64,000 nt of DNA, from assembly GCA_002361595.1 (NCBI GenBank), contig DETJ01000007.1:1-64000 (forward strand), read 5' to 3'. Made by a program: the position numbers and the translations under genes. The stretch is from Patescibacteria group bacterium UBA3291 (GTDB lineage: Bacteria > Patescibacteriota > Gracilibacteria > Absconditabacterales > Absconditicoccaceae). The notes beneath the pieces are model-generated. The model saw only the letters and a list, made by a program, of their open reading frames with translations, made no database searches and was not told where the DNA came from. This document shows, one piece after another, positions 1-13,177 of the stretch (its first letter is position 1; the number at the start of each line of letters is the position of its first letter).

Positions 1-1085
1 ATGTAATATAGAGCCAATTTCTAAAGTACAGTGCATTCATAATTCAATCGATTGAGTAATGCAAAGAGTGAACTAAGCAAAAACATTTATAACTTAAGCA
101 CAACTTAATATATGCAAGATAGATTAAGAAATACAGAAGTTATAAAGTAAAAGAATGAATCGCTTCAATCTTTTCATCAACTGATGAACTGTTTCAATCA
201 AATAATAAAAGTAATTTTATTAAATACCCTGTATTTCTTAGACAGATTGGAGAATTTCAGTTCTTCAAAGAGATTAGTCAATGAAAAAGAGAAAAAAATC
301 TGAATGGAATCAAGTGCGATATAAAGAAATATTGCTATTTCGATATACCAATTGAAACAAATGAATGCTCCAAGGAATGATAAAGACCTCTTCCTATATC
401 CTTACGTAATGAAAACTATAAAGATAGTCCACAACATAAGGATATAGGAATCTTGCCATCTTTGCAAGAAAAAAGAAAAGGAAGTAAATAATAATCAATG
501 CATGAATACATTATTACCTTGAATAAGGCAATCCTTATTTCCTAAGGCAATAACGGAATAAATAACTCTGCTCTAAATAAAATTTAAAGTGACCTTTAAA
601 TATTCTCAAGATATCTCTCTGCACATTTCCATGTGGAGATTTGTAAGAAGAGATGTTCTTACGATTTGATTCGTGAGTAAATTCTCAAATACTAGTCAGA
701 TTTACTGTTCAAGTTAGTCTGAAAGATTATCTTGTTGATCCTTCCTATCAAATGAAATATTTTATTATTCCACTATTCTTTACGTTCAAAATGGAGAATA
801 ACGTGTAATTAGCATATTATCGAGAACATTCCAAAGCAAGTGATGATAGATTATGAATAGTGAAATAAACCAATAAGGCATAAGACACTCAAAACATAAT
901 TACCAATAGATAAGAATCAGATTTACTTTTGAGGAGAATTGGCTCCAAAGAAGTAAACTCCATACATCATATTAAATATCTACTTCCTACATACTGATGT
1001 AATAATGGGATTCATTATATAAATAATGCACTACTACACCAGGATGTAGGAAGGCTGTCCTTCATTGACAGTATTATTATAATCA
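1..1085. other. Hairpin-rich non-coding region, candidate structured RNA
   Basis: No reading frame survives on either strand even with TGA read as glycine, because TAA and TAG are frequent throughout. The stretch is rich in inverted repeats: AAGAAATACAG near 126 with CTGTATTTCTT near 230; TTCCTATATCCTTA near 391 with its complement near 437; GTAAGAA/TTCTTAC near 643-662; a CACAT-TTCC-ATGTG hairpin near 622; and CTTCCTACAT near 985 with ATGTAGGAAG near 1043. That density suggests a long structured RNA or a processed leader, continuing past the left edge. I see none of the conserved blocks of RNase P RNA, tmRNA or rRNA. Orientation is unknown; the tRNA downstream is on the plus strand. Confidence 0.4.
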
Positions 1086-1297
1086 TAAAAAAATATTTGT
1101 CAAATTTTCGAGGACTTTTTTTGAAATGATTTTTTCGTATTGGGAAGTAATATTTTTAATAAAACTATAAATTTTTATCAAAAAATTTTTACTTTTTTTG
1201 AAAATTAATAAAAAAATTTTTACTTTTTTTTCTTCCCAAAAAAATTTCAGCTTGAAAAATCCCATTTATTCTATATAGTTCAGCGTGTCAGATAAAT

Positions 1298-1370
1298 GCT
1301 GGCATGGCTCAGTCGGTAGAGCGCACCCCTCGTAAGGGTGAGGTCACGAGTTCGATCCTCGTTGCCAGCT
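1298..1370 (+). tRNA. tRNA-Thr (anticodon CGT)
   Basis: A full cloverleaf can be drawn: acceptor GCTGGCA pairs with TGCCAGC before discriminator T, the D arm holds TGGCTCAGTCGGTAGAGCG, the anticodon stem CACCC/GGGTG encloses loop CTCGTAA with anticodon CGT, and the T loop is TTCGATC. It reads ACG threonine codons. CCA is not encoded. It lies 34 bases before the next gene's start and directly follows an AT-rich spacer. Confidence 0.96.
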
Positions 1371-1404
1371 GACCATTCAGATTTTATTACAATTAATATT
1401 AAAA

Positions 1405-1749
1405 ATGGCTTCAAGGACAAATAAACAAGGGATTGCCAAGAAAAAAGCTCAGCTTCAGAAACAAGCTAGTAGGACTAAATGAGCTAAAAGATTTGAATAT
1501 CCAAAGAGAAGATTAGATCTTAATGACGGTAAAGATTGGGGAGCTATTGGAGTAATGACTAACCCCAAATGAAATACATATCACTGGTTTCTTAGAGGTA
1601 GAAAAGTCTGCTGGGAAACTAGACTTAGAGTAGATCCTGATGGATATAGATTTATCAAAACTCCATCATGAGGTTCAGAAATGGTTTATGTACCTGCTAA
1701 CGGATGGACTAGAGGTAGACTTAGAAAAGTTCTTACTATGAAAAAATAA
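1405..1749 (+). CDS. Small basic protein of unknown function
   Basis: This 114-aa frame (TAA stop) contains three in-frame TGA codons, all read as glycine. The N-terminal 30 residues are a Lys/Gln/Arg-rich, probably helical tail; the rest has aromatic and basic stretches such as YHWFLRGRKVCW and ends in RGRLRKVLTMKK. There is no signal peptide or membrane span, so it is likely cytoplasmic, and the strong positive charge would fit nucleic-acid binding; that is inference. I do not recognise a family. It starts 35 bases after tRNA-Thr and ends at an intrinsic terminator, so the two may be co-transcribed. Confidence 0.75.
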
Positions 1750-1771
1750 AACAATTTAACAATTATTATAA

Positions 1772-1806
1772 AAAAAATCGGAAGATGATACACTTCCGAT
1801 TTTTAA
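1772..1806. terminator. Bidirectional intrinsic terminator
   Basis: AAAAATCGGAAG and CTTCCGATTTTT pair around an 8-base loop, with A and T runs on the two sides. It can end the 114-aa gene on the plus strand and the convergent 171-aa gene on the minus strand. Confidence 0.85.
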
Positions 1807-1807
1807 G

Positions 1808-2323
1808 TTAGAATACCAACCAAGCATCATAGGATTTGTGAAACAAATCTGCAAAATGTTGAGTTGTCCTAATCCCATCAACAGACGTCTTAATCAGTCT
1901 TTTAGCCTCAAGGTAAAGAATTACATCCTCAAAGTCTTTCTCAGAAAAAACAATTCCCCTACAATTCTCAGCCTTTTTACAAATTCCTTTAAAAAGCTTA
2001 TCCTTAAAAAGAAATTTCTTAGATGAAAGTTTTGGATTAGGTGCTCTCTTTGATTCTGCCTTCAAAAGAGCCCAGATAAAGATACTACCCTTTTCTGAGG
2101 GAATAGTAGCAAATCCTTGCCCTAGTAGCTCTTCACCACTGAAGTCTTTTTTGAAAACCTCATAAGCTCTCTTTGATTCGTCATCATCAAACTCTTGAGG
2201 GTCCAATACATTGGAATCAACTTGTTGTTCCAGACCTAATTTTTTCCACATCTCTAGTGGATTAATGGTAGAAAACTGAATTTCTACACCATGTTTTGTT
2301 GTTTTTTTGTTTTTTGTTTCCAT
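1808..2323 (-). CDS. TGA-free accessory protein of unknown function
   Basis: A 171-aa soluble, charged protein starting METKNKKTTKHG and ending AWLVF at TAA. A TTG codon 57 bases upstream would lengthen it, but that TTG is the first half of a TTGACA promoter element, so the ATG with AAAGG before it is preferred. The sequence uses GGN for all glycines and has no in-frame TGA, unlike the housekeeping neighbours. It has its own promoter and a shared terminator, and no signal peptide or membrane span. I recognise no domain. It belongs to the set of self-contained, TGA-free genes discussed in the findings. Confidence 0.75.
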   Translation of the reverse strand: METKNKKTTKHGVEIQFSTINPLEMWKKLGLEQQVDSNVLDPQEFDDDESKRAYEVFKKDFSGEELLGQGFATIPSEKGSIFIWALLKAESKRAPNPKLSSKKFLFKDKLFKGICKKAENCRGIVFSEKDFEDVILYLEAKRLIKTSVDGIRTTQHFADLFHKSYDAWLVF

Positions 2324-2352
2324 ACCTTTCGTTTTTAAAGGGTTGTGGTTTT

Positions 2353-2380
2353 GTTTTATAGAATTTAATCTAAATGTCAA
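2353..2380 (-). promoter_or_regulatory. Promoter for the 171-aa gene
   Basis: On the minus strand TTGACA (2375-2380) is followed after 14-16 bases by TATAAA/TAAAAC, placing the transcription start shortly before the ATG at 2323. The spacing is a little short for an ideal sigma-70 promoter. Confidence 0.5.
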
Positions 2381-2492
2381 CCTATTTTCTATATTTAGTT
2401 ATAAAATACAATCCGCTAATATTCTAATATTCAGATTTTATATAATATTGTTTTACTTGTTTTTTATGCAAAAAAATATATAGTCAATTATC

Positions 2493-2498
2493 TATAAT
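2493..2498 (+). promoter_or_regulatory. TATAAT -10 element before secD
   Basis: A perfect TATAAT lies 41 bases before the secD start. No good -35 hexamer is seen at the right distance, so the assignment is tentative. Confidence 0.4.
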
Positions 2499-2538
2499 AA
2501 ATAGAGTTTTTTTATTTTACTTTTTTGTTTTTAATTTC

Positions 2539-4767
2539 ATGAGCTCATTCTGGAACAAACGTAGAAAGATTTATGGAGGTTTGATTTTACTTTCTGCAAT
2601 TATTGTATTTTTCGTTTGATGGACATTTAATAGCGAAAAAATGAGTAGACAGCTATCTTTTATGTGAAATGCTGTAACTAATTTTAGAAAATGATTAGAT
2701 ATATCTGGAGGTACTAGGCTTATATATAGAATCTCTTATGATACATACGAGCAGACTTATGGAGATAATACTCAGGCTTTAAATGAAATTAAAAGTACTG
2801 TAGAAAATATTATATTAAAGAATATTGATGGTAGAATATCACAGTTATGAGTTAGTGATTACAAATCATTCACTCAGCAATTGGATAATGAAACTCAAAT
2901 AGTAGTAGAAATCTGATGAGTTGCAGATCTTGATCAAGCCAAAGAATTGATTGGTAAAACTGTAGAACTCGAATTCAAATTACCTAATGATACTGCTACA
3001 TGAGCTAATGCTGATAGAATAGCTCTTGCTAAGAATTTATATGATGATTTATCTAATAATTCTGATAAATTTGAAGCTATCGCTGATAATAGACAATCAG
3101 AAAATATCTATTATGCTAAATATGATAAAGTTACTCTTTCTCAGTTACCAACTATATACCAAGATAATTCTGGAGTATTAAATGAAACTCAAGAATGAAA
3201 AGTATCTCCATTGATGGAATGAAAATATTACACTTATCAATATCAAGATTGAAGCGGAAATATTCAGAGTACAGACATGAATGGTTATACATTCTTCCGT
3301 ATGATATCCAAAGAACAATGAGTTAGAGATGAGGTTTCTTTCGATGATGTTCTTGAAGTAGCTAAATCATTATGAGCTAATTATGATGATGATTCATTAG
3401 ATAAAGAATGATCAAAAATCAATTCTGGATCTTATGTAGTCGAATGAAATGTATTGAAGTTTAACAAAGGTGAAGCTTATCCTGATGAAGAAGCTTACGA
3501 TGTAAGAATTCTTGCCATGATTCCTGATGTTTCAATCAATGTAGAATCAGAGAATGGAAATACTGAATCTGTGGAATCTGAAGATAATTTTGCAAATGAA
3601 GTTGAATCTGCTAAAAATGCTTTACTAGCTGATCATGATGCAGAAATTTCATGAGCATCTCCTTTGTATGATGGAGTTTTGTCTATAAATGATTTAAAAA
3701 GCTTTATTACTTCATTTGATGTAAATAATGCAGATGAAGTTCAAGTTTATGAAGTTGAATGATTCACTTACTTAGTTGTATTAAAAGATAAAAAATCTGC
3801 ATGAGATGAATGGTATACTATAGCAAATATAAGTGGTATAAATGAAGAAGAATTCAATAAAGCTCTTGAATCTCAAATGTTCTATACTTTGGAAGAAGTA
3901 TTTGTTCAAGATAGATTGAGTTGGAAAAATGCCCAATCTGATGATGGAAAAATTTTGAATGGTGCCAATTTCAAATATGCTGCAGTTAGTACTTCTCAAT
4001 TATGAGAACCTGTAGTATTAATCAATTTCGATGATACAGGTAAAGCTATATTCTGTAGTATTACAGAAAAAAATATTTGAAAAGAAATGGCAATCTTCAT
4101 TTGATGAGAAATGATTACTAGTCCAGTGATTCAAGCTAAGATTTGTGATGGAACAGCTCAGATTGATGGAAACTTCACAGCCGAATCTGCTAAAGAACTT
4201 ACTAATCAATTAAATGACTGAGCTTTACCAGCACCATTGATTCTAATGCAAGAAGAAAAAGTTAGTCCTACATTATGAGAAAATGCTTTGAACTGAGCAT
4301 TACTTGCTATGGCAATCTGATTTATTGCTATATGGTTATATATGACATGGATTTATGGATGGAAGAAATGACTAATTAGTCTAATCTCATTAACTGTATA
4401 TACAATGGTATTGTTTGCTATCGTTAAAATAATCGATTATGCATTGTCGTTAAGTGGAATTGCTGCCATTATCCTTTCAATCTGAATGGCTGTGGATGCC
4501 AACGTACTTATCTTTGAGAGAATGAGAGAAGAAAAAGAAAATAAAAAGTCTGATGAAGAAGCAATTAATGTAGCTTATGATAGAAGCTGGAACGCTATCC
4601 GTGATGGACAAATTTCGACATGAATGATTGGATTATTACTAATGCTTATGTGAATTAATATGTTCAAATGATTCGGTACTATGTTGGTTGTATGAGTATT
4701 GTTAACATTATTGATTAATGCTCCTGTAATTAAAGAATTATTACATATCTTCTACAGAAAAAAGTAA
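2539..4767 (+). CDS. secD: Protein translocase subunit SecD
   Basis: SecD is the integral-membrane partner of SecF that uses the proton motive force to help SecYEG export proteins. This 742-aa frame has an N-terminal span (about residues 12-30), the SecD signature GLDISGGTRLIYRI near residue 51, a long extracytoplasmic region, and a C-terminal membrane domain with AVDANVLIFERMREE near residue 650, the family's D5 motif. Many in-frame TGA codons fall at glycine positions. It is longer than most SecD proteins because the extracytoplasmic part carries a large acidic insertion (about residues 170-500). No secF follows; the gene ends at its own terminator, so SecF, if present, is encoded elsewhere. 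Confidence 0.93.
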
Positions 4768-4789
4768 TTGTGATATAAATATAAGAAAG

Positions 4790-4813
4790 GCTGATCGGAA
4801 AGATCAGCTTTTT
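4790..4813 (+). terminator. Intrinsic terminator after secD
   Basis: GCTGATC pairs with GATCAGC around GGAAA, followed by five T. Confidence 0.85.
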
Positions 4814-4895
4814 ATAATTAATAAATCTAATCATTTATTTGCATAATTTAAAATCATGAATATAATAATTCATATTTAAATTCTTACCCATTTTT

Positions 4896-7800
4896 ATGAA
4901 TAAATTTTCAACCATATTTGTCATTCTATTACTAATATGATGAACTTGATTCTCATATGTTTGGTACACCTATTCACAAAATCATGTAGAAAATTTAGAG
5001 ATTCCTGAAATTAGTGAAGATATTTCTGAAAAGGATACAACTGAAAAAGAGAAGGAGAATACCAAAGAAGAGAAAAAAGAAAAAAACTATCATATTTGAG
5101 ATGAAGAATTTTGGGATAAAGCTCTAGAAGCTTCATGTATAAATACATATGACAACGCCTTAAAACGACTGTGTAAACATGATAGAGAAAAAATAGAAGT
5201 AATTGCACATTGGGTAGAAGTTTGATCTGAAACAAAATATAATATCGTTTATAAAGCCCCAGACAGCAACTGAGAAAGATTTTACCATTCTTCAATGGAT
5301 AAAAATTTAAAAGAAAAATGATCAAGTAGCTGATGAGAGAGTATATCACAAAAAGCAGTTGCTATTAAAGATTGTTGAGAAGATAAAATTTATACATATG
5401 TTAATAACAAAAGCGAAAGATACGATGATACTTCAACTTCAATAGTAACCTTAAAATATGAATTGGATGACAAAATTTATGAAGAAAAATATGTATTTGA
5501 CCTTCGAGGAAATGAAATATTAGAAAAATATACTAGCACTTTTATTGATGAAGAATTAGCTATTAAAATAATATCAAAAGATTCTTGAATTAGTAAGAAA
5601 ATTATAGAAAAAGCAGAAGATGATGATTGGTTGTTTGAGGTTCAAAACTGATTAAATTCAGAGGATCAATTATATAACTACCAATTTACTGATAATTGAT
5701 ATACATACAATTATGTACTAGATGCAACAAATTGAAAAATTAAATCCAAAGATATTCAAAAAGATATATGAGAAAAATGAGCTTTAGATATTGTAATGAA
5801 CGATTTATGAATAACCGAAGATTCATTTTTGAGACATCACGGAGAGTACATGATATCTTTCGCATTCCCAGATATAAAAAAAGAAAAAACTGATAAATCC
5901 ATACTATACAAAATATCATTATCTGAAAATGATGATATATCCCATTATTATGAGATTAATTGACATAACTGAGAAATTCTTAAGCACTCATTTACTACGC
6001 TGTACATTATAAATAAAAAGAATTGATGAAACTACGATATTTATGCAGAAAGTGATAAATCAATAAAATATACAATCAATCTTAAAAAAATATGAATGGA
6101 TGATATTTATAAATTCAAAGATTACATTTACCTAAACATTCAATATGAATGAGATAATCTTATTGATTGGACAATTATAGATAAAGACTCTAATTCTGAT
6201 TTATGACAATTAACCAACAATGAGTTAGATGAATTATACAATTTCGAATCAAAGCACAAAATTGTATACGCTGGTAGTTTTACTTGAGGTGAGATCTTAC
6301 TATCATCACTAAAAGAAAATATTATTTATAAATATACTATACCAAAATGAAGTTATTGTGATCCAAAAATAATTAATGACCTATGAACTGATTGTATTGT
6401 ATATAAAAAAGAAGAATGAACTTCAAATGCAATTCAATATAAGAGCATTCCCGCACCTGTGCTCAACTATCCATGGGCTAGTCCTCTACATTGATATTGT
6501 ACAATGGGTGGCGATGACTGAGGATTCTATATAACATATAAAAAAGCAACCATAGATGATCTATTAAATATCTCTAAAGGTAAAGTTTTAAATCTAAGCT
6601 CGTTCAACAGATGAGAAAAAATAGATAGAGAACACTGAAGGACATCCGATATTGATTACCTATATAATGATACAAATGATGATATCACTCTATTTATATC
6701 CAATTGACATTCAGATAGCGAATGACATGAAGATATGACTGTTACAATTCCTCCAAAGCAATTAATATTTTGTTCTTACTCAGTTAGTGATATTACATTG
6801 ATAAAAAAGTGATCATGACCCCATGCAAACATCAAAATGACAAAAAAAGAGGCGTTAGATTTTGCTTTATCAGATAGATGAATAAGATCAGACTCAATCA
6901 ATTTTACAACTTCTATTCAATCATTTAAAGATTCAGAAAATGGTAAAGAAATTTACCAAGTTATAATAAAATTGATGGATAAAAACAATAAAGAACAGCT
7001 TTATATAACATACATCGATATAGAAACTCGATCCGTAATTATAACTGAGAAAAAATTGTTTGAAATAATTTCTAAGGAACCATGATTATCACTTAAAAAA
7101 ATTAATGATTGAATTAAAGAATATTGATTAAGTAATAATAACTTATTCATATGTAGCATCTTATCAGATTGATTAACTTATGATTTTACAATAGACATAA
7201 ATGAAGAAAGGATAATATCCAGAAATATTAAAAATTCTAAATGAGAAAATGTATGATATTGACCAGATAATCAATTATATCCAATTGAAGAAATTGACGT
7301 TCACTGAAATTTATATCTAAATAAATTCAAAGAAAATATTATTTATAAATTCAATGTAGATTCTGAATATGATTGACGACTATATAACCAATTTTGAAAT
7401 CCCGTAATAACAAGCATTAAAAGTATTCAAGATAATGAAAATGATGGTAAATACGAAACTCATATACATAATAACAATTCATGATTATGACTATGATGAA
7501 GTGCAGAACATGATGAAGAAATTTACTTCACATATAGAATTCCATCAACCGAAGAATTGATAAAAACTATATGAGAAAAAAATATAATGTATATTAGTAA
7601 ATATGAAAAATGAGAAAAGATAGATTTAAAAGACTTCAAGTATTTATATAATGATACTGATACTACACAAAAACTTACTCTTGCAGATACTGTGTATTAC
7701 TTTTCTGAAAATAAAGAAAAATATGAAGAATATACAGAGTATCTTTTACCATGAAAATTTCATGACGTTAGTTTCATGGATTCCGTAATAATAAATCCAG

Positions 7801-8030
7801 ATTTTTCACAAGATAATTTAATATATCTTAGTAAATATAAAAAATGAGAAGAATATGAAGTAGACCCAAAATCAGATATTATATACAACGATAAAGATGA
7901 ATCTTTAGGAGTAATTATTTACCACGAAAAAAAATATCCAGAAGAATTAAACTGAGAACTTAAATTTATAAAAGTTTGAAATGAATTAGAAGTAGAGGAT
8001 TTAGTATGATTTTTAATAGTTAATTTCTAA
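4896..8030 (+). CDS. Large surface-anchored PepSY-repeat protein
   Basis: A 1,044-aa protein with an N-terminal hydrophobic segment (about residues 5-28) acting as signal or membrane anchor, then an acidic linker and a long extracellular region. At least four stretches fit the PepSY fold (alpha-helix, then a beta-meander ending in a Y-x-x-D/N pattern): about residues 225-290, 296-365, 648-717 and 724-780. Two further blocks, about 540-605 and 875-940, resemble each other (YITYKKATIDDLL... versus YFTYRIPSTEELI..., each with a GEKID and LYNDT element). PepSY domains are known as protease-inhibitory or regulatory modules at the cell surface; the role here is inferred. In-frame TGA codons are frequent. 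Single gene, followed by a terminator. Confidence 0.8.
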
Positions 8031-8035
8031 TATAA

Positions 8036-8089
8036 AAAATCTGACAAACATCAATGATAATACATACACTAACATTAAGTCAGATTTTT
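8036..8089. terminator. Bidirectional terminator between the PepSY gene and dnaK
   Basis: AAAAATCTGAC pairs with GTCAGATTTTT across a 33-base loop; the genes converge here. Confidence 0.65.
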
Positions 8090-8102
8090 CTTTATTATTT
8101 AA

Positions 8103-9983
<1,881 letters not shown>

Positions 9984-10078
9984 TGTTTTATATTAATAAA
10001 GGAATAAAATACTGATGTAATTTTTGAGTTGTGAACTTATTTTTCACTAAAGTTTACATATTCAATATTAGATATAAA

Positions 10079-10105
10079 ATATCACTCAATCATCACAGGT
10101 GCTAC
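10079..10105 (-). promoter_or_regulatory. CIRCE-like HrcA operator upstream of dnaK
   Basis: On the minus strand GTAGCACCT, nine bases, then GAGTGATAT. The CIRCE consensus is TTAGCACTC-N9-GAGTGCTAA; 6 of 9 and 7 of 9 positions match and the 9-base spacing is exact. It sits directly downstream of the -10 element, where a repressor would block transcription. Confidence 0.6.
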
Positions 10106-10106
10106 A

Positions 10107-10134
10107 AATATAATTATTTTTTTTTATTTTGCAA
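10107..10134 (-). promoter_or_regulatory. dnaK promoter
   Basis: TTGCAA (10129-10134), 16 bases, then TATATT (10107-10112) on the minus strand, abutting the CIRCE-like repeat. Confidence 0.65.
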
Positions 10135-10209
10135 GTTTTTTATCACTTTTTTTATTTAGGTGCTATATTATATAAAACATTCAGTTATTATCTAGTATTT
10201 CTAATATAT

Positions 10210-10246
10210 AAAAAGGAATAACTAAAATAGATTAGCCACTCCTTTA
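10210..10246 (-). terminator. Terminator of the Csx3-like gene cluster
   Basis: On the minus strand AAAGGA...CTAA pairs with TTAG...TCCTTT, with mismatches, followed by a T run. It lies 77 bases past the last stop of the cluster. Confidence 0.6.
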
Positions 10247-10322
10247 CAAAAAGAATATTAATTCACTCAAATTCAAATTTTATTTAGATCGCTATTTTAA
10301 CTAATATATAATAGATTGTTTC

Positions 10323-11114
10323 CTATAAAATTGTTCATAAATCTGTTCTACTATGACTAATAGCTACTACATTTCATGTTCATGGTTGAAAACATGCTAC
10401 AAATGGAACTTTATGTGCATATGCATCTGATAATGCGGTCAATATTGCTATTGGTCATCTTCATGAAATAAACACAGGCTTTCATGATGGCACTTCTGGA
10501 GCAATTAGTGAATTAATTGTTGCTTGAGCATCAATATTTGGATTGTCCAATGAAAATGAAACTTCTGTTCTATCTTCAAATTCTTTAACATCAAATTTTA
10601 AATCTTTTCATGCTCATCATTCATTCATCTCAAATCATGAAACTGGTAAAGTTACACCTAGTCATCACTGTGGATAATTAACTACAACATTTACTGGATG
10701 TAATGCATGAGTAATAGTTGCCAATAACCATCCAGGGCACGCTCAATCAACGATCACCACATCATTTTTACCCAAACTATTTTTTACTTCAGATTTATTA
10801 ATAATTTCAAATACTCTAGGCAAATATTTTGGTTTCCAGACTAAGCTCAATATCTCTTTACCATTTGGAAGCTTCACTAATTGTTTCTCAAGTCACAAAG
10901 CTTTAGCCAATGTATCAATTTTTAAAACTCCATCTTCACCTATAACTTCTGGTCAATCTCCTCATCAACCTAATGCATCAGCTAATGCAAGTGTAACTTT
11001 TTCTTTAATTTTATCAGTTGTATCTATTTTTCTAAATACTGGAGTCTCTTCCATATCCAGATTTTTCAAGTTTTTTAAATTTTCTTGATTTTTTTGATTC
11101 TCTAAGTTTTTCAT
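10323..11114 (-). CDS. Tandem Csx3-like protein (CRISPR-associated family)
   Basis: A 263-aa cytoplasmic protein. The C-terminal ~100 residues match the Csx3 pattern: a beta-rich FDVKEFEDRTEVSFSL start, PEVPSGKPVFISGRGPI, then YAHKVPFVACFQP and VVAISHSRTDLG. The preceding half repeats the second part of that pattern (VVIVDGAGPGWLLATITHAL, then VNVVVNYPQGG), so the protein looks like a duplicated Csx3 fold. Csx3 (Crn3) proteins act on RNA and on cyclic oligoadenylate signals in type III CRISPR systems. No CRISPR array or cas gene is seen in this window. It is the last gene of a four-gene same-strand cluster. Family assignment is from motif recall; whether the active residues are retained is not tested. 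Confidence 0.6.
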
Positions 11115-11141
11115 TTTAATAACAAATAATAATATAAATAA

Positions 11142-12998
11142 CTAATTATGTATTGCCTTTTTAACAAAGATTTTTCTAAAGTCATAAATACTTAACATCT
11201 TTTCGAAATCTTTATGCTTTAATAAGTCTTTACCAAGTATTCTATCAGGAAGTTTAAATGTTTCTACAAAACGATCTGTTCCAGGATGGCAATTTCAACT
11301 TCTATATGAATCTTCGAGTGTAAAAACTGTATTTTGATGATTCTTGAGATAATTCCTTGCAATATCTTTCTGAGTATTTTCAGATAATGAATGAATATTA
11401 ATACTTAATGCTGCTTTCTGAGATAATTTTTTATGTAAGAAAGATTTTCGATATTCAATAGAGAATTGTTCAAAGATTGATTTTGGTACATAATATTCAA
11501 ACTCCATATTAACTTTTCATGCATCTTCTAATAATCCATTATATTGAGAAATTTCATTTTCATAAATTACATGATATACATCATCATTTAAATAAGATTC
11601 ATTATATTGTAATTTATGATCAGAACAGATTTCTCTAAGTCCATGACTATCAATTTCATTTGTGTTTTTCTTGCTTCTATATACTATATTATCTCACAAA
11701 ATCCATCCATTAAAACTCCTATGAGATTTGTATTCTGCAAACATTGGCTCAACCTCCACTTTTTTGTGGATAATTTCATTTTTATCTCAAATTTCTATAT
11801 CATCAATGTATGTACTATCCATTTTTGAATGTGGATGTTCATCAAATACTTCTTTAACTAATCCAAATTGTCAAAGGCGAACATATTTTCAGTTATATTT
11901 TCTAATTCAAACTACTCTATCAATAAAAGTTCATGTCTGCTCAACATCAAATCAGCGATTAATTCAGAAACATTCTTTTCAAAATGCTCTAAAATTAATA
12001 TCTTTAGGATTCATATTTGTTTTATATGTGAATACCTTTTCTTTTTCTTCAAAGTTTTCATCAATATATCTAATTTTAAAGGTATATACTGGCCAATCTT
12101 TTAAGTTTTCTCACTTTGTTTCAATTGTATTTATCAAATCTCTAGCAGCTCATTGTTCCAAATGGTTCTTTTGACTTAATAATACAGCATCAACTCAAAG
12201 ATTTACTTTTCAACTTTTTATAATTGTAGGTAGATTTTCATCAACTACTCATCTAGAAGTACACATTGTCATATTTAAGCCATTAATATCTTTAAAGTAT
12301 AATTCCGGATAAGTAACATCCATTCTTGATGTTGGCATATAAATAAGACTTCATTTTCATGCCATAAAATTTCCTGCTCAAGATAATCAGCTCCTAGAAG
12401 AATAGTATTGCTTTGAATTATAATCTTCCTTCAACGCCTCTCCTCAACTTCACTCAACATCATAAAGTTTTCATGTAGTCAAAGAAAGTATTACATCTCA
12501 ATCTCATCCTCAATATTCCCAATTACGTCTGTTTGATCTAGCTAAGATACTACCACGCTTTTCTATTTGATCTTGCATCTTTTCATATTCTTCAACTGAT
12601 AGAGATCTATTGTTAATTTTATTAAGATAATATTCTTTATCTAGGTAGCTTGATCTAAAGTATGGAATATCTTGTGTAAATTCTTCTCTTAAAAAGATAC
12701 CATTTTCTCATAAATAATGTGTTAACTCCTTTAGAACTTTCCTTACAAAACTCTCTGGAATTCTATCTTCTCAAGCATAAAGTTTATCACGCATAATAAT
12801 TAACTCATCCCTTAACTCTTGCTTTTCTAAATCATCATTTCTTCTAACCTTAGGAAGTTTTTTAGACACATAGTCATAGAATTTCTTAAGATCAAAGGTT
12901 TTTCATCATAATGATTCAATTAATTCTTCTTGTACTTTTTGAGTTTCATTCTCATTAAGCAATCCTTTAAGGATTTCATTATTTTCTAATGTTTTCAT
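11142..12998 (-). CDS. Large unknown protein of the Csx3-like cluster
   Basis: A 618-aa frame starting MKTLENNEILKGLL, with very frequent in-frame TGA (glycine), for example in YGGDGDVI and SRSGLSGAGNFMAGKGS. It is hydrophilic, without signal peptide or membrane span. The first 150 residues look helical and charged; the centre is rich in aromatic and glycine residues and resembles a beta-rich domain; the end is Lys-rich. I recognise no family. It starts 179 bases after the 296-aa gene and ends 28 bases before the Csx3-like gene, so co-transcription with the latter is very likely. The upstream spacer holds one copy of a duplicated double-hairpin element. Confidence 0.75.
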
Positions 12999-12999
12999 T

Positions 13000-13145
13000 T
13001 TAATAATTGGTAATAATATAAATTAAGTTTTAGGATTTCTGGTTATATGTAAGAAATATAGACACATAATCAGATTAAGCTTTTGTTTTTATTTTTATCC
13101 AAGAAATACAGAGATATCTTTTGTTTAATTTTTATTTTAATAATA
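13000..13145 (-). repeat. Intergenic double-hairpin repeat, copy 1
   Basis: Shares about 140 bases with 14070-14214. It contains GGTTATATGT/ACACATAATC and TATCC/GAGATA stems whose loops both contain AAGAAATA. Bases near the start form the AT-rich leader motif TTTATATTATTA. The element fills the spacer before the 618-aa gene. Confidence 0.7.
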
Positions 13146-13177
13146 TTGAACAATCAAAAATTTTTCACCAGTCAAAT

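Noticed and set aside
1083..1265. 60-codon minus-strand frame rich in Lys, Phe and Ile
   Set aside because: It is an AT-rich, low-complexity stretch with repeated A and T runs and no recognisable start signals.
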